NCBI RefSeq assembly: GCF_030373545.1
Contig: NZ_JAUDCO010000007.1
Span: 1 to 64,000, forward strand
Length of the DNA stretch: 64,000 nucleotides
Direction of reading: 5' to 3'
Origin: Collinsella tanakaei
Lineage (GTDB): Bacteria; Actinomycetota; Coriobacteriia; Coriobacteriales; Coriobacteriaceae
In this document: positions 45,252-54,349 of the stretch, piece by piece
Position numbering within the stretch: position 1 is the stretch's first letter
How the letters are laid out: each line of letters begins with the position of its first letter
Program-made: the position numbers and the translations under genes
The notes under the pieces: model-generated
What the model was told of the DNA's origin: nothing
The model's input: the letters and a program-made list of their open reading frames with translations, nothing else
The model's database searches: none

Positions 45252-46583
45252 TTGGCATACCAATTTGACCGCGCCCGCTACAACGAGCGCATGAAGTGGT
45301 ACCTGCACGACCGCTTCGGGCTGTTCATCCACTTCGGTCTGTACGCCATTCCCGCACGCGGCGAGTGGGTGCGCAGCACCGAGGAGATGCCCGAGGACCA
45401 GTACCTGCCGTTCTTTGACGAATTCGACCCGTATGCCTTCGACGCCCGCGCCTGGGCGCGCGCCGCGAAGCGCGCCGGCATGCGCTACGCGGTGCTCACC
45501 TCCAAGCATCACGACGGGTTCTGCCTGTACGACACCGCCACCACCGACTTCAAGTCGACCAACACGCCGTTCGGCCGCGACATCGTCGCCGAGTTTCTGG
45601 ACGCCTTCCGCGCCGAGGGCATCCGCGTGGGCCTGTACTACTCCATCATCGACTGGCACCACCCCGACTTCCCGCAGTACGGCGACCGTCAGGCCCCGCT
45701 GCGCAACGATCCGGTCGCCGGCTCCAACGAGCAGCGCGTGTTCGACCGCTACCTCGACTACATGCACGAGCAGGTGCGCGAGATCTGCACCAACTACGGC
45801 AAGCTCGATCTGCTGTGGTTCGACTTCGCCTACGACGACCTGCGCGGCGAGGCGTGGCGCGCCACCGAGCTCATGAATATGGTCCGCGAGCTCCAGCCCG
45901 ACGTGATCGTCGACAACCGCCTCGAGTGCTCCGGCGAGGGCTTCGGCTCGCTCGCCTCCGGCAACCCGACCCCCTATCACGGCGACTTCGTGACGCCCGA
46001 GCGCATCCTGCCGCCCCACGGCCTGTTTGACGCCAACGGCGAGCCGCTCGCCTGGGAAGCCTGCATCACGATGAACGACAACTGGGGCTACTGCGCGACC
46101 GACACCAACTACAAGCCCGCGCCGCTGCTCATCCACAAGCTCGTCGAGTGCGTTTCCAAGGGCGGCAACATGATCTTGAACGTCGGTCCCGACGCGACCG
46201 GCCGCTTCCCCGACCAGTCGCTCGCGATCCTCGACGAGATCGGCCGCTGGATGGAGCGCAACGGCGCGTCCATCTACGGCTGCGGGCGCGCCGCCGGCGG
46301 CCCCATCGAGGTCGAGCGCCCCGAATACGGCCGCATCACCCGCTGCGGCAACACCTATTACTACCACCTGTACGAAAACGCCCTCGGCCCCGTGCCGCTG
46401 CTCGGCATCCCCAAGGACCGCATTGCCAAGATGCGCCTTTTGCGCGACGGCACCGAGGTGCGCCTCTCGACCAGCTGGGTGCACAGCGACTACCCCGACG
46501 TCGCCTTCGCCGACCTTGGCCCTTCGCCCGTGCTGCCCGACCCCGTGGACACCGTGCTTGCCGTGACGATCAAGGAGGACTGA
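45252..46583 (+). CDS. Alpha-L-fucosidase-like glycoside hydrolase, GH29
   Basis: Hydrolyses terminal alpha-L-fucosides. About 443 residues; GH29 signatures: FGLFIHFGLYAIPARGEW, YAVLTSKHHDGFCLYDT, and the presumed nucleophile Asp in LLWFDFAYDD, followed by IVDNRL. Later GNMILNVGPDATG is also typical. No signal peptide, so intracellular and acting on small imported oligosaccharides. A TTG start at 45252 is preferred because GGAGG is five bases upstream; an in-frame ATG at 45198 would add 18 residues with no ribosome site. The next gene starts six bases after its stop, so they form an operon. Divergent from oppA. Confidence 0.88.
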   Translation: MAYQFDRARYNERMKWYLHDRFGLFIHFGLYAIPARGEWVRSTEEMPEDQYLPFFDEFDPYAFDARAWARAAKRAGMRYAVLTSKHHDGFCLYDTATTDFKSTNTPFGRDIVAEFLDAFRAEGIRVGLYYSIIDWHHPDFPQYGDRQAPLRNDPVAGSNEQRVFDRYLDYMHEQVREICTNYGKLDLLWFDFAYDDLRGEAWRATELMNMVRELQPDVIVDNRLECSGEGFGSLASGNPTPYHGDFVTPERILPPHGLFDANGEPLAWEACITMNDNWGYCATDTNYKPAPLLIHKLVECVSKGGNMILNVGPDATGRFPDQSLAILDEIGRWMERNGASIYGCGRAAGGPIEVERPEYGRITRCGNTYYYHLYENALGPVPLLGIPKDRIAKMRLLRDGTEVRLSTSWVHSDYPDVAFADLGPSPVLPDPVDTVLAVTIKED

Positions 46584-46589
46584 CGCGGT

Positions 46590-49241
46590 ATGCCTTTGCT
46601 TTCTGAATCCCTGCACGCCTACGCCGACCGCCGACTTGCGGCGCGCCAGGAGCTGCTCGCCCCGCTGGCCGGCGACATCAAGGTCGCGCTCGAGTCGCTC
46701 GACGACCGCTGCGAGCAGACGCTGCTCAAGCTCTATCTGGGGACGCTGCCGCTGACCGATGTGTTCGATACGGACCTCGACGTGCTCGTGTCCTACGCGC
46801 GCCAGGCCCGCGAGCTGCGCGCGTCGAGCCCGTGGTGCAAGGATGTCCCGGAGCGCGTCTTCGTGCATTACGTCGCCTGCCCGCGCGTGAACAACGAGCC
46901 GCTCACCGACGCCTGGCCCGTCTTCCGTGCCGCCCTCGCCGAGCGCGTCGCCGACCTCGACGCCGACCGCGCCATCCTCGAGACGAACTACTGGTGCGCC
47001 GAGACCGCGACCTATCAGGCCTCCGACGGCCGCACGCTCGGCCCGCTCGGCGTGCTCGCCTCGGGCGACGGCCGCTGCGGCGAGGAGTCCACCTACCTGG
47101 TGTGCGCGCTGCGCTCCTTGGGTATCCCGGCCCGCCAGATCTACACGCCCTGGTGGGCGCACTGCGACGACAACCACGCCTGGGTCGAGGCCTACGCCGA
47201 CGGCACCTGGTATTACCTTGGCGCCTGCGAGCCCGAGGAGGCGCTCGACCGCGGCTGGTTCACGGCGGCGTCGGGTCGTGCGATGCTCGTGCACACGCGC
47301 CTGTTCGGCGACTACGGCTGTGACTTCGAGGGCGATCGCCACCTGCTGTCCCGCGAGGGTAACCAGGTCATCGTGAACCTCACCGGCGCCTACGCCCCCA
47401 CCACGCTGCTCACCGTCTCGGTGCGCGACGCCGCGGGCTCGCCCGTCCAGGGCGCCTCGGTGCGCCTGCGCCTAGTGAACGAGGCCTCCTGGCGCGACAT
47501 CGCCCACCTGACGAGCGATGCGAACGGCACCGCCGAAATCGTGGTCGGCAAGGGCACGCTGCGCATCGTCGCCACCACCGCCGACGGCATGGCGGAGCAG
47601 ATCATCGACACGACCTCGTGCTCCGCGGTTGAGCTCACCTTGGGCGACACCGTCACCGGCGACACGGAGTGGGTCGACTTCGATGTCCACGCCCCCGTTG
47701 ACCATCCGGCCCCCTGCGGGCATCTGACGCCCGAGCAGGCCGAGATCGGACGCGTCCGCAAGCGCGAGGCCGACCGCATGCGCACCGAGCGCGTCGCGGG
47801 CAACGTCGAGCGCGCCCGCGAGCTCGCCCGTACGACCGGCCACGGCGAGGACGCGTGCCTGCCCTTCTTCGAGCAGGCCTTCGCCAACGCCGGCGAGGTC
47901 GCCCGCTTCCTTTCTGCCGACGACGGCGCCGACCGCGCCGCGCTGCTCGGCACGCTCACGTCCAAGGACTTCCGCGATCTTGACGCCGACGTGCTCGAGG
48001 ACCACATCCTCGGCGCCCGCGCCGTCCGCGACGGCGCGCTTGCTTATCTCGCCCGCGAAGGCGTCACCGATGCGGAGGCCGCGCAGGACCTCTACGTGCG
48101 CTACGTCCTGTGCCCGCGCGCCCACTTCGAGCACCTCTCCGCCTACCGCGGCTTCATCCGCTCCTTCTTTGACGCCGAGCAGGCCGCAGCCTTTACCGCC
48201 GACCCGATGGCCGTGTGGACCTACATCTGCGACACCATGTCGTTCGACTCCGTCGAGAACGTCAAGAAGCTCGTGGGCACCCCGCGCGGCGCGCTGCTGT
48301 CCCGCCAGGCCAGCGCCGTCACGCGCCGCTCCCTGTTCGTCGCCATCTGCCGCAGCTTCGGCATCCCGGCGCGCATCAACCCCATCGACGCCGGCATCGA
48401 GTTCTTCGCGCACGGGGAGTTCGTCCCCGTCGAGCACGAGGAGCGCGGCGCCCTCGTCGCCTTCGCGAGCGATGCCGACCCCGCGCCCGGCTACTTCCAG
48501 GCGTGGAGCGTTGCGCGCTACCTGCGCTTCACTGCCGTCAGCGGCAAGGGGGCGCAGGGCTTCAAGGTGCTCGACTTCTGGGGCAAGGCGCCCTTCGAGG
48601 ACGGCATCTGCCGCCTCAAGATGCCCTATGGCGAGTATCGCCTGACCACCGCCGTCCGCCTGCCCAACGGCGACGTTCAGGCCTCCGAGCGCGCTTTCGC
48701 GGTCGTCGAGGGCGCTGAGAGCGAGCCCATCGAGCTCAAGCTGCGCGAGCCGAATGTCTCCGAGATGCTCGCCGACATCGCGCTCGACGCGTTTGCCGTG
48801 CGCGACGAGGCCAGCGCCGCCGTGGACCCTGCCCGCATCGCCCTCGCGGGTGATAGCGATGCGCACCCCGTCATCGTGGCGTTCCTCGAGCCCGGTATGG
48901 AACCGACCGAGCACCTGCTCAACGAGATGCGCGAGCAGGCCGACCGCCTCGCCGCGGCGCGCGTGCCCGTCGTGCTCGTCGTGCGCGACGCCGATGCGCT
49001 GGCCGACCCGACGCTCGCGCGCACCCTGCCTCAGCTCAGCAACGTCACCGTCGCCTACGACGACTTCTCCGAGCTGCCCGAGCGCCTCGCGCGCCGCATG
49101 TTCGCCAACCCCGAGAAGCTGCCGCTCTCCATCCTCGCCGAGGCGGGCGCCGACGGTGCGCTCACCGGCCGCTATGCGGTGGGCGGCTACAACGTGGGCA
49201 GCGTCGATCTGATGCTCAAGCTCATCGCGCTCGCCAAGTAA
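46590..49241 (+). CDS. Large transglutaminase-like protein with duplicated domain
   Basis: 883 residues, no signal peptide or membrane segment. First transglutaminase-like domain (about 60-250): Cys in DGRCGEESTYLVCALRSLG, His in DDNHAWVEAYADGTWYY, giving the Cys-His-Asp set. An Ig-like/carboxypeptidase-regulatory-like domain follows (about 265-350, VQGASVRLRL). A second, degenerate copy (about 455-640) has RRSLFVAICRSFGIPARINP but no catalytic Cys at the expected place. The end (about 735-883) looks like a thioredoxin-like domain (PVIVAFLEPGMEPTEHL) without the CxxC pair. Transglutaminase folds also act as peptidases or glycopeptide-cleaving enzymes; with a fucosidase in front, processing of fucosylated glycopeptides is one possibility (inference). 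Confidence 0.75.
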   Translation: MPLLSESLHAYADRRLAARQELLAPLAGDIKVALESLDDRCEQTLLKLYLGTLPLTDVFDTDLDVLVSYARQARELRASSPWCKDVPERVFVHYVACPRVNNEPLTDAWPVFRAALAERVADLDADRAILETNYWCAETATYQASDGRTLGPLGVLASGDGRCGEESTYLVCALRSLGIPARQIYTPWWAHCDDNHAWVEAYADGTWYYLGACEPEEALDRGWFTAASGRAMLVHTRLFGDYGCDFEGDRHLLSREGNQVIVNLTGAYAPTTLLTVSVRDAAGSPVQGASVRLRLVNEASWRDIAHLTSDANGTAEIVVGKGTLRIVATTADGMAEQIIDTTSCSAVELTLGDTVTGDTEWVDFDVHAPVDHPAPCGHLTPEQAEIGRVRKREADRMRTERVAGNVERARELARTTGHGEDACLPFFEQAFANAGEVARFLSADDGADRAALLGTLTSKDFRDLDADVLEDHILGARAVRDGALAYLAREGVTDAEAAQDLYVRYVLCPRAHFEHLSAYRGFIRSFFDAEQAAAFTADPMAVWTYICDTMSFDSVENVKKLVGTPRGALLSRQASAVTRRSLFVAICRSFGIPARINPIDAGIEFFAHGEFVPVEHEERGALVAFASDADPAPGYFQAWSVARYLRFTAVSGKGAQGFKVLDFWGKAPFEDGICRLKMPYGEYRLTTAVRLPNGDVQASERAFAVVEGAESEPIELKLREPNVSEMLADIALDAFAVRDEASAAVDPARIALAGDSDAHPVIVAFLEPGMEPTEHLLNEMREQADRLAAARVPVVLVVRDADALADPTLARTLPQLSNVTVAYDDFSELPERLARRMFANPEKLPLSILAEAGADGALTGRYAVGGYNVGSVDLMLKLIALAK

Positions 49242-49271
49242 GCGCGCACGGCTCACCTTCGCCGATGCGGT

Positions 49272-49309
49272 AAGCGGCCGCGGATCCCTTGCGATCCGCG
49301 GCCGCTTTT
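49272..49309 (+). terminator. Strong terminator of the fucosidase-transglutaminase operon
   Basis: A perfect 15-bp stem (AAGCGGCCGCGGATC at 49272-49286, complement at 49293-49307) with loop CCTTGC, followed by TTTT (part of the stem and tail). It sits 30 bases after the stop. Confidence 0.85.
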
Positions 49310-49373
49310 CTTGTGCCGCAAACGGACCCTTGTTCAAAAGAGACCCGATCTTTTGGGGCACATTCATGCACGA

Positions 49374-49404
49374 GGCCCGGTCGCGCCGATCGCGCGGCCG
49401 GGCC
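49374..49404 (-). terminator. Hairpin after the ROK kinase gene
   Basis: GGCCCGG (49374-49380) pairs with CCGGGCC (49398-49404), with further CGCG pairs inside, 30 bases after the ROK gene stop on the minus strand. A short hairpin CAAAAGA/TCTTTTG (49335-49355) lies further on. Confidence 0.5.
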
Positions 49405-49434
49405 CCATCGCATCTTATGGGGTAAATCGGGTCC

Positions 49435-50376
49435 CTACGCCTCCATCAGGCCGGCGTAGGCGGCGCCGATAAGGCCGGCGTCGTTGCCGAGCGAGGCGAT
49501 CTCGATCGGGGTATCGGCGCAGACGGACAGCGTGTAGTACTTGAAGCGCTCGACGAGCTTGTCCAGGAACAGGTCGCCCGCAGCGGACAGGCCGCCGCCG
49601 AGCACGATGGCCTCGGGGTCGACCGTGCAGGCCAGATTGGCGAGCGCCAGGCCGAGGTACTCGACCATGGTGTCGACGGCCGCGGCGGCAGCCTCGTCGC
49701 CCGCCTGATAGGCGCCGAACACGCTCTTGGAGTCGGAGGGGCCGGAGAGCTCGACCGGCTGGGTGCCGCGCTTCTCGCACTCCATCTTGTAGGAGTTCAC
49801 CACGCCGGTCGCCGAGGCGTACTGCTCGAGACAGCCGCGACGGCCGCAGCCGCAGACGCGCTCCTCGGCCGGGTTCACGCAGGTGTGGCCGACCTCGCCG
49901 CCCGCGCCGTTGGCACCGCCGATGACCTTGCCGTCGATGACCACGCCGGCGCCGATGCCCGTGCCGAGCGTGACGAGGGCCATGCTGCGATGGCCGAGCG
50001 CCGAGCCGCGCCACATCTCGCCGAGGGCAGCCGCGTTCGCGTCGTTGACGAACGTCACGGCAGCACCTTCGAAGGCAGCCTTGAGCGCAGCGCCCAGACC
50101 GGGCAGGTCGAGCGATGCGTTGGCGATCAGCTTGACGTTGCCGTCATCGGGCACGGGGCAGGGCACGGCCAGGCCGATGCCCTTGAGGACGACGTCGCCG
50201 TCCTGGGCGTCCAGCAGGCTCTTGATGCCATCGATGACCGCGGCGTAGCCCGCCTCGTCAATCAGCGGCGGCGTGGGAACGCTCAGCTTGGAGAGCACCT
50301 CGCCGTTGCGGTTGACCAGGCCTTCCTTGACGGTCGTTCCTCCGACGTCGATGCCCACGAACAGTTCCTCGGCCAT
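49435..50376 (-). CDS. ROK-family glucokinase-like sugar kinase
   Basis: 313 residues. ATP-binding GIDVGGTTVKEGLV, catalytic-region VNDANAAALGEMW, and the ROK zinc site CGCGRRGCLEQYAS after GGEVGHTCV. Also the second phosphate-binding motif LGTGIGAGV. This is the pattern of bacterial glucokinases that phosphorylate glucose with ATP; a role with glucosamine or other hexoses is not excluded. No helix-turn-helix is present, so it is a kinase and not a ROK repressor. ATG at 50374-50376 follows AAGGGGG; a 36-residue upstream extension is not conserved-looking. Confidence 0.88.
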   Translation of the reverse strand: MAEELFVGIDVGGTTVKEGLVNRNGEVLSKLSVPTPPLIDEAGYAAVIDGIKSLLDAQDGDVVLKGIGLAVPCPVPDDGNVKLIANASLDLPGLGAALKAAFEGAAVTFVNDANAAALGEMWRGSALGHRSMALVTLGTGIGAGVVIDGKVIGGANGAGGEVGHTCVNPAEERVCGCGRRGCLEQYASATGVVNSYKMECEKRGTQPVELSGPSDSKSVFGAYQAGDEAAAAAVDTMVEYLGLALANLACTVDPEAIVLGGGLSAAGDLFLDKLVERFKYYTLSVCADTPIEIASLGNDAGLIGAAYAGLMEA

Positions 50377-50500
50377 ATGCGGCCCCCTTTCTGGATATGT
50401 ATCGGTGCCACCCATGATACCGCGCCGATATGCCGTTTTGGCCGTGTTCGGCGAGCGGCGCGAACGGACGGAAAACGGAGACACCGCGCTCGGCCCAGGC

Positions 50501-50983
50501 CTATGCGGCGAACCCCGCTGCCAGCTCCTTGTCGAGCGCCGTCCTCAAGTCGTCCTCGTCAAGCTCCAGGTCGACCTCCAGCCGCAGCGGAGCGCTAGAG
50601 CCCGTGAAATGAAACACCGTGGGCACCGTCTTCACCCCGTGCCGGTCGCGAAACGCCGCGAGCGCCTCATCCGCATCGGTATTCGTGCTGTCCAGGTAGT
50701 AGAGGTCAACGCCGCGGTCGGCGAAGACCTGCGCCATCGACGGCAGCAGCTTGCGACACCAGCGGCACGTCGGACGACCGATGTATAGGTAGAAGTCCTC
50801 CCCCGCGTCCTCCTTTGCCGCAGCCTCGCCCGCATCGATCCCGATGAAGCCCGCGGCGGCCTTGTCGTACGCCGCAAGCTCGCGCAGCAGGCGCTCATCC
50901 TCGTCGGACGTCGCCGACGCCGGCGTGAGCTCGCAGACGCCGTCGAGCGAGCACGCGCCCGCAACCTGATCCATATCGCCCAT
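50501..50983 (-). CDS. Thioredoxin-fold protein with CRWC motif
   Basis: 160 residues. Thioredoxin-like fold with FYLYIGRPTCRWCRKLLP giving a CxxC redox pair, followed by VDLYYLDST and the cis-proline segment KTVPTVFHF. The GRPTCxxC form resembles bacteriocin-accessory (Bta-like) thioredoxin-fold proteins of Gram-positives. The first 50 residues have two extra cysteines (ACSLDGVC), but no membrane helix, so cytoplasmic. ATG at 50981-50983 follows AAGGGG. Substrate unknown. Confidence 0.78.
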   Translation of the reverse strand: MGDMDQVAGACSLDGVCELTPASATSDEDERLLRELAAYDKAAAGFIGIDAGEAAAKEDAGEDFYLYIGRPTCRWCRKLLPSMAQVFADRGVDLYYLDSTNTDADEALAAFRDRHGVKTVPTVFHFTGSSAPLRLEVDLELDEDDLRTALDKELAAGFAA

Positions 50984-51133
50984 GGCAACCCCTTTCGAAC
51001 GTAGCCGTCGCATCCATCATACCCGCCGCGCCAAGCGAACGGACACCGGCCGTACATGAGCGCATCCCGCACCGCAGGCAGCGATGCGGGGGCAGAGCGG
51101 GCGCCCTTGATCAGCCGGAGGGCATGTATAGCT

Positions 51134-51263
51134 CCAGGGCGCGGTTTTTCGGAGCGATTTCCCCATCGGCCGGAGACGGCCAACAAAGCCGCAGTTGTTT
51201 CCTGCGACGTTATCGAGGTGTGTTTCCATAGGTGCAAAAGGGCACCGAAAAATCGCGCCCCAG
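51134..51263. repeat. 130-bp segment with imperfect inverted ends
   Basis: A 19-nt end (CCAGGGCGCGGTTTTTCGG, 51134-51152) matches the complement of 51245-51263 at 16 of 19 positions. No open frame inside. It occupies part of the gene-free region 50984-51445, where nothing else but the next hairpin was recognised. Confidence 0.35.
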
Positions 51264-51350
51264 AGCAGATGACGGCCTCGTAGATCCCCTCGTCTCGCAA
51301 AAGTATGCATGAGTCAAAATAGGACCTGCGGCAACATCCCAAAATATGCA

Positions 51351-51390
51351 GCGACCCGCTTTGGCTGTTTTGCCAGCCAAAGCGGGTCGC
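51351..51390 (-). terminator. Hairpin terminator of pcrA
   Basis: A perfect 17-bp stem (GCGACCCGCTTTGGCTG at 51351-51367, complement 51374-51390) with a 6-nt loop, 55 bases after the pcrA stop on the minus strand. Beyond it lies TGCATATTTT on that strand. Confidence 0.65.
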
Positions 51391-51445
51391 CGCCACATCA
51401 CAGCAAAAGCCGCCCGCATCGTCTGCAGGCGCGCGAGGACACCGC

Positions 51446-54082
51446 CTATGACAGCTTGACGATGGGGGCGAATCCCTTCATGAGGCGCTTGGTCTGGCCG
51501 CTCTTCTCAAACTGGACCTCGATCATGTCGCCTTCCGCGGCGATGACCTTACCCACGCCGAACGTCTTGTGGCTCACCGTGTCGCCGGGCGCGAACACCT
51601 CGGCGGCGCGCGCCGCATCAGGACGGCGCTGCTCGACGGCGGATGTTGCAGCCGCACGACCGCGGGGGCGCGCAGCGCCCTGTCCGCTGCCGAACGTCGC
51701 AGGCTTCAAGCCCGCATCGGGGCTGATACCGGCATGGCGCGACGTGCCGCCGCCCGTCGAGCGCGTGTACGATCCGAACACGCGCCCGCCGTACATCTCT
51801 GAGCCCAAGCCGGAACCGAACGTCCCGCGGCGATCGCCGCGCTTCTCCCATCCGGTCCCCTCGAATCCCGAAGAGCCGATACCCGAAAACTCGATATGGT
51901 CCTCGGGAATCTCGTTCACAAAGCGCGAGCGCGGATTGGCCTGCGTCGATCCGTACGTGCGCCGCGTCGCCGCATATGTAAGGAACAGGCGCTTGCGCGC
52001 GCGCGTGATAGCCACGTAGGCAAGGCGGCGCTCCTCCTCGAGCTTGGCGGGGTCATCGGCCGAGGCGAATCCGGCAACATGGGGGAAGATGCCCTCCTCC
52101 ATACCCGCCACGAACACGACGGGAAACTCCAAGCCCTTGGCGGAGTGCACCGTCATCATCGTGATCGCGCTCGTCTGACCCGACAGCGCGTCCAGGTCGG
52201 AGCGCAGCGCCAGCCACTCCATGAGAGCGGGCAAGGCAGCGCACGAGAGCGGACCATACGTCTGCTCGATCTCATCGGCCTGCGCGGTGGCCGTCGTCGC
52301 CACATCGCCACCTTGAGCGATGGAAACCGCCGGCGCATCCGCCGCGTCGACCACGCCGGCGTCACGCAGCTCCTCGAGGCTCTCGAGCGTGCCTTCGATG
52401 TCCTCGTGGGTCTCCTCGAACTCAGCCGCGACGCCCAGGAATTCCTGGATGTTCTCGGCACGGCTCTCGGCCTCCATGGTGCCCTCCGCGCGCAGGGCCT
52501 GCAGCAGCCCGGTGCGGTCGACAATCGCGTCGATCACATCTTTGAGCTCGCCGTCCATGCGACGGCCCTCGCGCACGATGTTCACGAAGTCGCCGAGTCC
52601 GCGGCGCACCTTGGCCGAGAACATGGACGTCTCCGCGCACGCCAGCTCGCACGCCTGGAAAAACGAGCAGCGGTTCGCGGCGGCGAGGATCTCGATCTTG
52701 GAGATGGATGTCGACCCGATACCGCGGCGCGGCGTGTTGATAACCCGCTTGACGCTCATCTCGTCGGCGGGATTCACGACCATCTTGAGATAGGCCATGA
52801 CATCGCGGATCTCCGCGCGGTCGAAGAAGCGCGTGCCGCCCACGATCTTGTACGGAACGCCCGCGCGCAGGAACATGTCTTCGAGGATGCGCGACTGGGC
52901 GTTGGTGCGGTAGAACACCGCCATGTCGTCATAGCCCGTGCCAATGCCGTGGAGCTTCTCGATCTCGGCGGCGATCCAGCGCCCCTCGTCGCGTTCGTCG
53001 CTCGCCTGGTAGGCCTGGATCTTCTCGCCGTCGCCGGCATCGGTGAACAGGCGCTTGTCCTTGCGCTGCGAGTTATGGCGCACCACCGCGTTGGCCGCGG
53101 CCAAAATGTGCCCCGTGGAGCGGTAGTTTTGCTCGAGCTTGACCACGCGCGCGTCGGGAAAGTCCTTCTCGAAGTCCAAGATGTTGGAGATGTCCGCGCC
53201 GCGCCAGCTGTAGATGGACTGGTCGTCATCGCCCACGACCATGAGGTTGTGGTATTTGGCGGCGAGCAGGTTGGCGATCTCGTACTGCACGTGATTGGTG
53301 TCCTGGTACTCGTCCACGCTGATGTAGCGGAAGCGCTCCTGGTAGCGGTCGAGCACCTCGGGACGCGTGCGCAAAAGCTCCAGGGCGCGTACGAGCAGAT
53401 CATCGAAATCCATGGCGTTCGCCGCGCGCAGCCGGCGCTCGAGCTCGGCGTAGACGCGGGCGGCCTTCTCGGTCTTGGGGTCGTCGGCGCGCTGGGCGAG
53501 CTCCTCGGGCCCCACCATGGCGTTTTTGGCCGCCGAGATCTTGCCGCGAATCATGTTGAGGGGATACTGCTTTTGATCGATATCCATGCTCGCCATGATG
53601 TCGCGCACCAAGCGGCGCGAATCGTCGTCGTCGTAGATGGTGAACTGGCCGGTATAGCCCAAAAGGTCGGCGTCCTCGCGCAGCATGCGCACGCACATGG
53701 CATGGAAGGTGCACACCCACATGCCGCGTGTGCCGCCGGGCAGAAGCCCCTGCAGGCGCTCGCGCATCTCGGCGGCGGCCTTGTTGGTGAAGGTGATGGC
53801 CAGAATCTGCCAAGGACGGACGCCCAAGTCGGCGATCATGTGGGCGATTCGGTAGGTGAGCACACGCGTCTTGCCCGACCCCGCGCCCGCGAGCACGAGC
53901 AGCGGTCCCTCGGTGGCAAGCACCGCCTCGCGCTGGGCGGGGTTCAGGCTGTCGATATCGAGCTGCGGGCGCGGCGGGGCCGCAGGCGCATCGTAGATGT
54001 CGAGCGGGACCTGCTCGACGGCCGCAGGCTCTGCCTCGCGCGCGGCCTGCATGTTCTTTTCCCACGGAAGCTGTAGGGGCAT
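51446..54082 (-). CDS. pcrA: ATP-dependent DNA helicase PcrA/UvrD
   Basis: Superfamily 1A 3'-5' helicase for repair, replication restart and removal of recombination intermediates. 878 residues. Q motif LNPAQREAV, Walker A AGAGSGKTRVLTYR, motif Ia TFTNKAA, motif II DEYQDTN, motif III GDDDQSIYSWRGA, motif IV EQNYRST, motif V VHSAKGLEFPVVF and motif VI YVAITRARKR. The C terminus has the PcrA Tudor-like domain (GDTVSHKTFGVGKV). A 35-residue N-terminal extension rich in Ala/Pro precedes the core. GGAGGTCGCGT stands before the ATG at 54082. Monocistronic; preceded by a long perfect hairpin. Confidence 0.95.
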   Translation of the reverse strand: MPLQLPWEKNMQAAREAEPAAVEQVPLDIYDAPAAPPRPQLDIDSLNPAQREAVLATEGPLLVLAGAGSGKTRVLTYRIAHMIADLGVRPWQILAITFTNKAAAEMRERLQGLLPGGTRGMWVCTFHAMCVRMLREDADLLGYTGQFTIYDDDDSRRLVRDIMASMDIDQKQYPLNMIRGKISAAKNAMVGPEELAQRADDPKTEKAARVYAELERRLRAANAMDFDDLLVRALELLRTRPEVLDRYQERFRYISVDEYQDTNHVQYEIANLLAAKYHNLMVVGDDDQSIYSWRGADISNILDFEKDFPDARVVKLEQNYRSTGHILAAANAVVRHNSQRKDKRLFTDAGDGEKIQAYQASDERDEGRWIAAEIEKLHGIGTGYDDMAVFYRTNAQSRILEDMFLRAGVPYKIVGGTRFFDRAEIRDVMAYLKMVVNPADEMSVKRVINTPRRGIGSTSISKIEILAAANRCSFFQACELACAETSMFSAKVRRGLGDFVNIVREGRRMDGELKDVIDAIVDRTGLLQALRAEGTMEAESRAENIQEFLGVAAEFEETHEDIEGTLESLEELRDAGVVDAADAPAVSIAQGGDVATTATAQADEIEQTYGPLSCAALPALMEWLALRSDLDALSGQTSAITMMTVHSAKGLEFPVVFVAGMEEGIFPHVAGFASADDPAKLEEERRLAYVAITRARKRLFLTYAATRRTYGSTQANPRSRFVNEIPEDHIEFSGIGSSGFEGTGWEKRGDRRGTFGSGLGSEMYGGRVFGSYTRSTGGGTSRHAGISPDAGLKPATFGSGQGAARPRGRAAATSAVEQRRPDAARAAEVFAPGDTVSHKTFGVGKVIAAEGDMIEVQFEKSGQTKRLMKGFAPIVKLS

Positions 54083-54207
54083 ACGCGACCTCCGGATATC
54101 GAATCGGCGCCTCCTGCGGGATGCGCCATATGTTGAGCCAAATCAGTATAGCCGCCCGCGTGGACACCACAGCGTAAAAACACCTGCGGCGGGGTCGCCC
54201 GGGTCAG

Positions 54208-54309
54208 GGCGCCCGGCGGTTAAAACACCCTAGGGATTATTTTACATGGCGCATGAAGAAACATGCGCCATGTAAAATAATCCCTAGGGTGTTTTAACCG
54301 CCGGGCGCC
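54208..54309. repeat. Very long perfect hairpin (48-bp arms)
   Basis: 54208-54255 is the exact reverse complement of 54262-54309, separated by AAGAAA. The outer third is GC-rich (GGCGCCCGGCGGTT), and the inner two thirds AT-rich (AACACCCTAGGGATTATTTT). It lies 40 bases beyond the AEC transporter stop codon and 125 bases upstream of pcrA. A probable terminator of the AEC gene by position, but far longer than needed. Confidence 0.85.
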
Positions 54310-54349
54310 TTATCCCAGAAGCGACCCTGCCGGGCCGGAGGCCTTCACG

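Noticed and set aside
47900-48700. Separate second gene for the second transglutaminase-like domain
   Set aside because: No stop or credible internal start separates it; it is one continuous multidomain protein.
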